Source: Iamia sp964643485 | GTDB lineage: Bacteria > Actinomycetota > Acidimicrobiia > Acidimicrobiales > Iamiaceae | Length of the DNA stretch: 9,733 bases | Assembly: GCA_964643485.1 (NCBI GenBank) | Contig: CAZXRA010000198.1 | Span: 1 to 9,733 of the forward strand | Reading direction: 5' to 3' | Shown here: in pieces, positions 6,448 through 9,733 of the stretch | How positions within the stretch are numbered: position 1 is the stretch's first letter | Layout: each line of letters opens with the position of its first letter | Notes under the pieces: model-generated | What the model saw: only the letters and a program-made list of their open reading frames with translations | What the model was told of the DNA's origin: nothing | Database searches by the model: none | Translations under genes and position numbers: made by a program

Positions 6448-6498
6448 TTGCCAGGACGGATACAGCAACAGCTCGGTGCGGAGGATCGCTCCCGATGA
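6448..6498 (+). CDS. Possible 16-aa leader ORF overlapping the XRE paralog 2 start
   Basis: A strong Shine-Dalgarno sequence, GGAGGAG (6434-6440), sits 7 nt before TTG 6448, which opens the frame MPGRIQQQLGAEDRSR and ends at TGA 6496-6498. The stop overlaps the ATG of the XRE gene in an ATGA junction, as in translationally coupled genes. The peptide resembles nothing I know. The alternative is that the GGAGGAG is unrelated and the XRE gene uses only GGAGG at 6480-6484. Low confidence because of the size and TTG start. Confidence 0.3.
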   Translation: MPGRIQQQLGAEDRSR

Positions 6499-6752
6499 GA
6501 GGGCCGAAGCGTCCGGCGCCGCCGGGCACACCCGACGTCCCCCTCTCCTTGTGGGGCACCCGCCTGCGGGAAGCCCGCCGGGCCCGAGGGCTCACCCAAC
6601 CACAGCTCGCCGAGATGGCCGGCGTCGCCCAGCAGTCGGTCTCCAAGATGGAACGGGGCGAGGCCTGCCCCCACGATCGGGTGAAGCTCCAGCTCGCCCA
6701 CGCCCTGGGCGTCAACCCGGGCTCCCTGTTCCCCTGGCCGGCGGACGCCTAG
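6495..6752 (+). CDS. XRE-family HTH transcriptional regulator (paralog 2)
   Basis: 85 aa from ATG 6495, with GGAGG (6480-6484) 10 nt upstream. The in-frame ATG 6330 is rejected because the intervening sequence lacks coding-like third-position bias. A short N-terminal arm (MRGPKRPAPPGTPDV) precedes the helix-turn-helix (residues 22-75): LREARRARGLTQPQLAEMAG, then VAQQSVSKMERGE, then the helix VKLQLAHALGV. It ends LFPWPADA, three residues longer than paralog 1. Differences from paralog 1 lie mostly outside the recognition helix, whose AQQSVSK core is identical, so both may bind the same sites. The gene is divergent from paralog 1 and convergent with the DUF4202 gene, whose stop is 45 bp away. 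Confidence 0.88.
   Translation: MRGPKRPAPPGTPDVPLSLWGTRLREARRARGLTQPQLAEMAGVAQQSVSKMERGEACPHDRVKLQLAHALGVNPGSLFPWPADA
6540..6740 (+). repeat. Right arm of 201-bp inverted duplication (XRE paralog 2)
   Basis: It encodes residues 16-82 of the plus-strand XRE protein and is the inverted counterpart of 5935-6135, with 54 of 67 identical residues by hand alignment. The two arms are about 400 bp apart. Confidence 0.8.
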
Positions 6753-6797
6753 GCGTCCCTCCGGCCCCACGGTCACCGGTCACCCCGCGGGGATCGG

Positions 6798-7421
6798 CTA
6801 CGGCTCTCCTGGAGCGAGCGCCCGCTCCAGGAGAGCCCGCCCCCCGGGGCTGTAGGGCAGGCCCTCGGCCTGCGCCAGGGCGGCCGGGCTCATCTTCCGC
6901 GCCGTGCGCCGGAGCACGTCGACGGTCTTCTCGTCGCCCATGAGGCCGGCGGCGGCATCGAGCTGCACGGCCAGGAAGGCCAGGCACACCGCGTCCTCGT
7001 GGACCTGCACCTGGGGGTCGCGGCCCAGGCCCTCCTTGCGCACCAGGGCCCCGGCCCGGGCCACGTCGTCCTCGTCCCAGCCGTGCTCCCGGAGGAGGGC
7101 GGCCAGATCCTCGGCGTGCCGGTCCTTGGCCGCCTTGCGCCACCGCAGATACCCGGCCCGGCCCTCGGGGTAGGCGGAGCGGGGGTGCTCCCAGCGCCGC
7201 AGATGGTGGGCCCGGGCGGCCAGGCGCTGCACGGCGGCGGCCGTGGGATCGAGACGATCGACCCACACCGCGGCCAGCCGCCCCAGCGTCTGCTGGAGGG
7301 GGCGCTCCTCACCGTCGAACACCACCGTCTCGGGGTCTTCGGCGTTGACGGCGTCGATGGCGGCGGCGGTGCGCGTCTCCCTCTCGCCGGCCGGTCCGGG
7401 GGCCGGCGACGCCGCGTTCAC
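6798..7421 (-). CDS. DUF4202 family protein
   Basis: 207 aa from GTG 7421, in a GTGA overlap of 4 bp with the stop of the upstream 74-aa gene. Recognised as DUF4202 by the conserved order AAIDAVNAEDPETVVFDGEE (20-39), LDPTAAAVQRLAARAHHLRR (57-76), WEHPRSAYPEGRAGYLRWRK (77-96), RHAEDLA (101-107) and VRKEGLGRDPQVQVHEDAVC (127-146). The length is normal for the family. The protein looks all-helical and cytoplasmic. His72/His73, His102 and His141-Glu-Asp are spaced in a way that could bind metal, but this is my inference; the family has no established function known to me. It is the last gene of a minus-strand run, and its last codons (ALLERALAPGEP) lie inside a perfect hairpin at 6802-6837. Confidence 0.88.
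   Translation of the reverse strand: MNAASPAPGPAGERETRTAAAIDAVNAEDPETVVFDGEERPLQQTLGRLAAVWVDRLDPTAAAVQRLAARAHHLRRWEHPRSAYPEGRAGYLRWRKAAKDRHAEDLAALLREHGWDEDDVARAGALVRKEGLGRDPQVQVHEDAVCLAFLAVQLDAAAGLMGDEKTVDVLRRTARKMSPAALAQAEGLPYSPGGRALLERALAPGEP
6802..6837. terminator. Perfect 15-bp hairpin at the DUF4202 3' end, possible bidirectional terminator
   Basis: Arms GGCTCTCCTGGAGCG (6802-6816) and CGCTCCAGGAGAGCC (6823-6837) are exact complements around a 6-nt loop. The hairpin lies inside the last codons of the minus-strand DUF4202 gene and ends 1 bp before its stop. It also follows the convergent XRE gene by 49 bp. There is no T-tract on either side, so it would be a non-canonical terminator or an RNA-end stabiliser. 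The palindrome CCCCGCGGGG (6783-6792) is close by. Confidence 0.5.
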
Positions 7422-7642
7422 GCCGTCGGGGGCCGCAGGTCGACCCGCAGGGTCAAGATCCCGTCCTCCAGCGTCGCCTCGGCGTCGCCGATGATGGCGA
7501 AGTCCTGGAAGTCGGTGCGGGCCTGCTCGACCAGGCGGGTGCGTTCGGGACCGGCCACGGGGGGCAGGTTCCGCTTCTTCACCGCTCCCGCCCGTTCCCG
7601 GAACCGGCTGATCAGCGCCTCGACATCCAGCTCGTCGGCCAT
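7418..7642 (-). CDS. Small unrecognised protein, 74 aa
   Basis: Start ATG 7642 lies 9 bp after the stop of the upstream membrane-protein gene, and the stop overlaps the DUF4202 start by 4 bp (GTGA), so it is embedded in an operon. No clear Shine-Dalgarno sequence precedes it, suggesting coupled translation. The sequence has an acidic/basic N-terminal helix (LDVEALISRFRERAGAVKKR), then NLPPVAG, a helix ERTRLVEQARTDFQDFAI and a two-strand end (DAEATLEDG, ILTLRVDLRP). There is no TM helix or signal. I recall small actinobacterial proteins with a similar FQDFA and TLRVDLRP ending but no function. Third-position GC is high and the reading frame is compatible with a real gene. Confidence 0.78.
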   Translation of the reverse strand: MADELDVEALISRFRERAGAVKKRNLPPVAGPERTRLVEQARTDFQDFAIIGDAEATLEDGILTLRVDLRPPTA

Positions 7643-7651
7643 GACCGCACG

Positions 7652-8368
7652 CTACCGGTCGAAGGGCGGCACCGAGGGCTCCGACGGGCCGGCCTCGGTG
7701 GGCGGGGCCGGGCGGTCCGGGGCAGGAGCAGGAGGGGGCGAGCCGTCGGTGCGGACCCCGCCAGGCGGCACCCGCACGGGCGCCCGTCCGGGACGGATCA
7801 GGACCCGCTCGGCATCGGGGGTGGCCAGCTTCTTGGGCGGCGCCTCCACTCGCTTGGCCCGCCGGACGGGGGCCGCGGCGACCAGGGTGCGATCGCTCTC
7901 CTCGCCGCTCTCGCCCCCGTCGGTCGGAGTGTCGTCCGGGGGTGCAGTGGCGACGACATCGTCGTCGCCGATCTTCTCGTCGACGTCGCCCTCGAGGTCG
8001 TCGCCCGCCGTCGCCACCGCCCGGGCCTCCCGACGAGGCGAGCTGGCCCGCACGTAGAGCACGAGGAGGGCCACGAGGGCGACGGTCACCCCCCCGAGGG
8101 CGATCACGACCCGCCACACCGCCCACAGGTCGGCGTTGGCCCGATCGCGGGCGGTGGCGTCGGCCTCGTCGGTGGCGGCGGGAGCGGGCGAGGTGCTCGC
8201 CGCCCCTCCGGCGTCGGCCGCGGGGGTCGACGGGGTCGGCTCGGTGGACGGCGCCTGGCGAGCGGGGGGCCCCATGGCCGCCGTCACGGCACCGGTCGGC
8301 AGCACCAGGGCGACGGCGAGGAGGGTGGCCGCCAGGGCGCGGCGCACGAAGGAGGAAGGCGCGGGCAC
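7652..8368 (-). CDS. Predicted signal-peptide, single-TM membrane protein of unknown function
   Basis: 238 aa from GTG 8368. The N-terminus is a good signal peptide: FVRRALAATLLAVALVLPTG, cleavage likely near AVTAAMG (27-33). A Pro/Ser/Thr/Ala linker (38-75) would lie outside, then one TM helix (about 83-107: VWRVVIALGGVTVALVALLV), followed by basic SSPRRE, so the remaining 130 residues should be cytoplasmic. That tail is low-complexity: an acidic part (123-160), a basic part (167-180, VRRAKRVEAPPKK) and a Pro-rich end. No domain is recognised. No Shine-Dalgarno sequence is seen; TAGCAT (8383-8378, minus strand) lies so close to GTG that the transcript may be nearly leaderless. The next gene starts 9 bp downstream, so the three small genes 8368-6798 probably form one operon. 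Confidence 0.8.
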   Translation of the reverse strand: MPAPSSFVRRALAATLLAVALVLPTGAVTAAMGPPARQAPSTEPTPSTPAADAGGAASTSPAPAATDEADATARDRANADLWAVWRVVIALGGVTVALVALLVLYVRASSPRREARAVATAGDDLEGDVDEKIGDDDVVATAPPDDTPTDGGESGEESDRTLVAAAPVRRAKRVEAPPKKLATPDAERVLIRPGRAPVRVPPGGVRTDGSPPPAPAPDRPAPPTEAGPSEPSVPPFDR

Positions 8369-8429
8369 GATCAGGCGATGCTACTGGGGGACCTCGGCCC
8401 GATCCCGGCCGGCCCCCCGTCTCCCGGGG
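8369..8429 (-). promoter_or_regulatory. Short intergenic gap with possible leaderless promoter
   Basis: 61 bp separate the glycosylase stop from the membrane-protein start. On the minus strand TAGCAT (8383-8378, 4 of 6 to TATAAT) ends 9 nt before the GTG; no -35 matches at 17 bp. GC-rich partial dyads (GGCCGGCC; G-run with CCCCC) may weakly terminate the glycosylase transcript. Weak evidence. Confidence 0.25.
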
Positions 8430-9206
8430 TCATCGTTGGTGGTGGGGGCAGGCGTAGGTGGTCCGCCCGCCGACGGTGAGTCGGTCGAGGGGCGTGCCGC
8501 AGCGGGGGCAGATGCCGCTGCGGTTGCGCTGGTCGTGCAGGTCGCCGGTGTGCGAGCCCCCCCGCTCGCTCAGCAGGGCGATGGTGGCGAGGAGGTGCTG
8601 GTGGAGGCGGCGGTGCTCGGCCCCGGTGAGGGACCCCGCCGGGCGGGTGGGGTGGAGCCCGGCTCGCCACAGGGTCTCGTCGCAGATGAGGTTGCCCACG
8701 CCGGCCAGGCGGGCCTGGTCCATCAGCCGGGCCTTGAGCGGCGCCTCCGACCGCCCCAGGGCGTCCCGCAGGGCGGCGGCCCCCACCGTCGCCGCGTCGG
8801 GTCCGAGGCGCTCCTCGTCGGGGTCGAGCTCCACCCCGCCGAGGCGCCGGGAGTCGACCATGGTGAGCGTCCCTCCGTCGGTGAAGGACAGCCCGAAGCG
8901 GTGCCACTCCGGGTCGTCCCGGTCCGAGCCGTACTCCAGCCGCTCGATGGGGCCGGCGCCGTCGACGAGGAGACGGCCCGTCATGCCGAAGCGGAGGCCG
9001 AGCACGGGGCCGTCGGTGTCGACGAGGAGGAGCTTGCCCCGCCGCCGGGTGCCGGTGACGGCCTGGCCGGTGAGGGCGGCCACGACGGTTGCCGGGTCGA
9101 CGCCCTTGCAGTACCAGGCGTCGGGGGCGTGGACGGCGGCGATGCTGCGCCCCACGGCCCGGTCGGCCACCTGGCGGTAGGCCTCGACCTCGATCATCTC
9201 GGGCAC
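8430..9206 (-). CDS. Fpg/Nei-family DNA glycosylase (formamidopyrimidine-DNA glycosylase-like)
   Basis: A 258-aa base-excision repair enzyme expected to remove oxidised bases and cut the abasic site. Start GTG 9206 is fixed because Pro2, the catalytic nucleophile after Met removal, must be second: (M)PEMIEVEAYR with Glu3. The beta-hairpin Lys58 lies in RRRGKLLL. RFGMTGRLL (72-80) stands where the family has HLGM(S/T)G. The helix-two-turn-helix is LKARLMDQARLAGVGNLICD (157-176) followed by ETLWRAGLHP. The C-terminal zinc finger is Cys233-x2-Cys236-x16-Cys253-x2-His256, with His where the fourth Cys is usual. DSRRLGG (118-124) replaces the common D-x-RRFG. These departures place it in an Fpg-like subgroup rather than classical MutM, so substrate range is uncertain. 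GAGG next to the upstream stop serves as ribosome binding site; the gap is 10 bp. Confidence 0.9.
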   Translation of the reverse strand: MPEMIEVEAYRQVADRAVGRSIAAVHAPDAWYCKGVDPATVVAALTGQAVTGTRRRGKLLLVDTDGPVLGLRFGMTGRLLVDGAGPIERLEYGSDRDDPEWHRFGLSFTDGGTLTMVDSRRLGGVELDPDEERLGPDAATVGAAALRDALGRSEAPLKARLMDQARLAGVGNLICDETLWRAGLHPTRPAGSLTGAEHRRLHQHLLATIALLSERGGSHTGDLHDQRNRSGICPRCGTPLDRLTVGGRTTYACPHHQR

Positions 9207-9216
9207 GGCGCCGTCC

Positions 9217-9733
9217 TCAGTCGGTGGTCGCGGCGGCGTCGAGGGCCCGGGCCAGGTCGGCCCGCAGATCCTCGACGTGCTCCAGGCCGACCGAGAGGCG
9301 GATGGTGCCCGGGCCGATCCCCACCGCGGCCAGCTCGTCGGGCAGGAGGTTGACGTGGGTGGTGGACGCGGGGTGGGTCACCAGCGTCTCGGGGCCGCCC
9401 AGCGAGGAGGCGAGCTGGGCCAGCTCCACCGCCTCGACGAAGCGCCGCCCCGCCTCCTTCCCCCCCGGCAGGTCGAAGCACACCAGGCCCCCGAGCTCCC
9501 GCATCTGGCGCCGGGCCAGGGCGTGCTGGGGATGGGACTCCAGGCCGGGGTGGCGCACGTCGACGACCCGGCCGCCGGCCTCCAGCCAGCGGGCCAGGTC
9601 GAGGGCCGTCTCCGACTGGCGGGCGAAGCGCACGGGCAGGGTGCGCAGGCCCCGCAGCCCGTTGGCCGCGTCGTAGGGCGAGGCCACCGCGCCCTGGAGG
9701 ACGGCGAAGCCGGTGAGCCACTGGATCAGCTCG
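9217..9733 (-). CDS. Cys/Met metabolism PLP-dependent enzyme (trans-sulfuration), C-terminal part only
   Basis: 171 residues of the C-terminal half lie in the window; the N-terminus and the PLP-lysine are beyond the right edge. The fold-type I trans-sulfuration signature is clear: RQSETALDLARWLE, then HPGLESHPQHALARRQM, FDLPGGKEAGRRFVEAVEL, LASSLGGPETLVTHPASTTH and GIGPGTIRLSVGLEHVEDL, the last two matching the SLGG.ESLIEHPA.MTH and IRLSVGIEDVEDLI.DL blocks of cystathionine gamma-synthase, gamma-lyase and methionine gamma-lyase. The members cannot be told apart from this part. Met is replaced by Thr in PASTTH. The stop is 10 bp from the glycosylase start, so the two are probably co-transcribed. 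Confidence 0.93.
   Translation of the reverse strand, partial: ELIQWLTGFAVLQGAVASPYDAANGLRGLRTLPVRFARQSETALDLARWLEAGGRVVDVRHPGLESHPQHALARRQMRELGGLVCFDLPGGKEAGRRFVEAVELAQLASSLGGPETLVTHPASTTHVNLLPDELAAVGIGPGTIRLSVGLEHVEDLRADLARALDAAATTD

Noticed and set aside
6330..6494. Upstream ATG 6330 as the start of XRE paralog 2
   Set aside because: The added residues show no HTH-family similarity and no coding-like third-position bias, and there is no ribosome binding site; ATG 6495 has GGAGG upstream.
6767..6785. GGTCACC direct repeat in the convergent gap
   Set aside because: Only two 7-bp copies in a GC-rich 45-bp gap; no array or further copies nearby, so not called as a repeat or CRISPR.
7422..8126. 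N-terminal extension of the DUF4202 frame on the minus strand
   Set aside because: It overlaps the 74-aa gene and the membrane-protein gene in another frame, and encodes Arg/Gly-rich sequence; DUF4202 homology begins just after GTG 7421.

Overview
This is a very GC-rich window with dense coding, strong G/C bias at third codon positions, many GTG starts, short or overlapping gene junctions and Pro/Ala/Thr-rich linkers in exported proteins. That fits a high-GC actinobacterium. The protein style recalls Acidimicrobiia, but this is inferred from general look and not from a marker gene. I see no rRNA, tRNA, CRISPR array, insertion sequence or phage gene.

Layout. (1) Positions 1-1605, minus strand: an L,D-transpeptidase lipoprotein (667-1605) is followed 3 bp later by a membrane-anchored exported protein that runs off the left edge. 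(2) Divergent from it, 1715-3661 on the plus strand, is a single-chain protein with an ECF-type sigma-like cytoplasmic half, one transmembrane helix and a complete RseB/MucB-like ectodomain. This is the most unusual gene in the window. (3) A GH1 beta-glucosidase (3668-5026, minus) converges on it with a 6-bp gap. (4) A short divergent region leads to an unrecognised 235-aa soluble protein (5214-5921, plus). (5) Next come two divergently transcribed small XRE-type regulators (5932-6231 minus; 6495-6752 plus). They are about 81% identical over 67 residues and form a 201-bp inverted duplication around a short control region with a recognisable promoter, palindromes and a possible leader ORF. (6) From 9733 down to 6798 all genes are on the minus strand: the C-terminal part of a trans-sulfuration PLP enzyme, an Fpg-type DNA glycosylase, a signal-peptide/TM protein of unknown role, a 74-aa unknown protein, and a DUF4202 protein whose last codons lie in a perfect 15-bp hairpin.

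How the genes fit together. The left part has an envelope theme: a peptidoglycan cross-linking enzyme and an exported partner are divergent from what looks like a membrane-tethered sigma factor with its own extracytoplasmic sensor. In Gammaproteobacteria the sigma-E, RseA and RseB functions are separate proteins; here the sigma-like and RseB-like parts share one chain. The right part looks like one or two housekeeping operons with poorly characterised members. The XRE pair could form a small mutually or self-regulating switch, but no target is evident.
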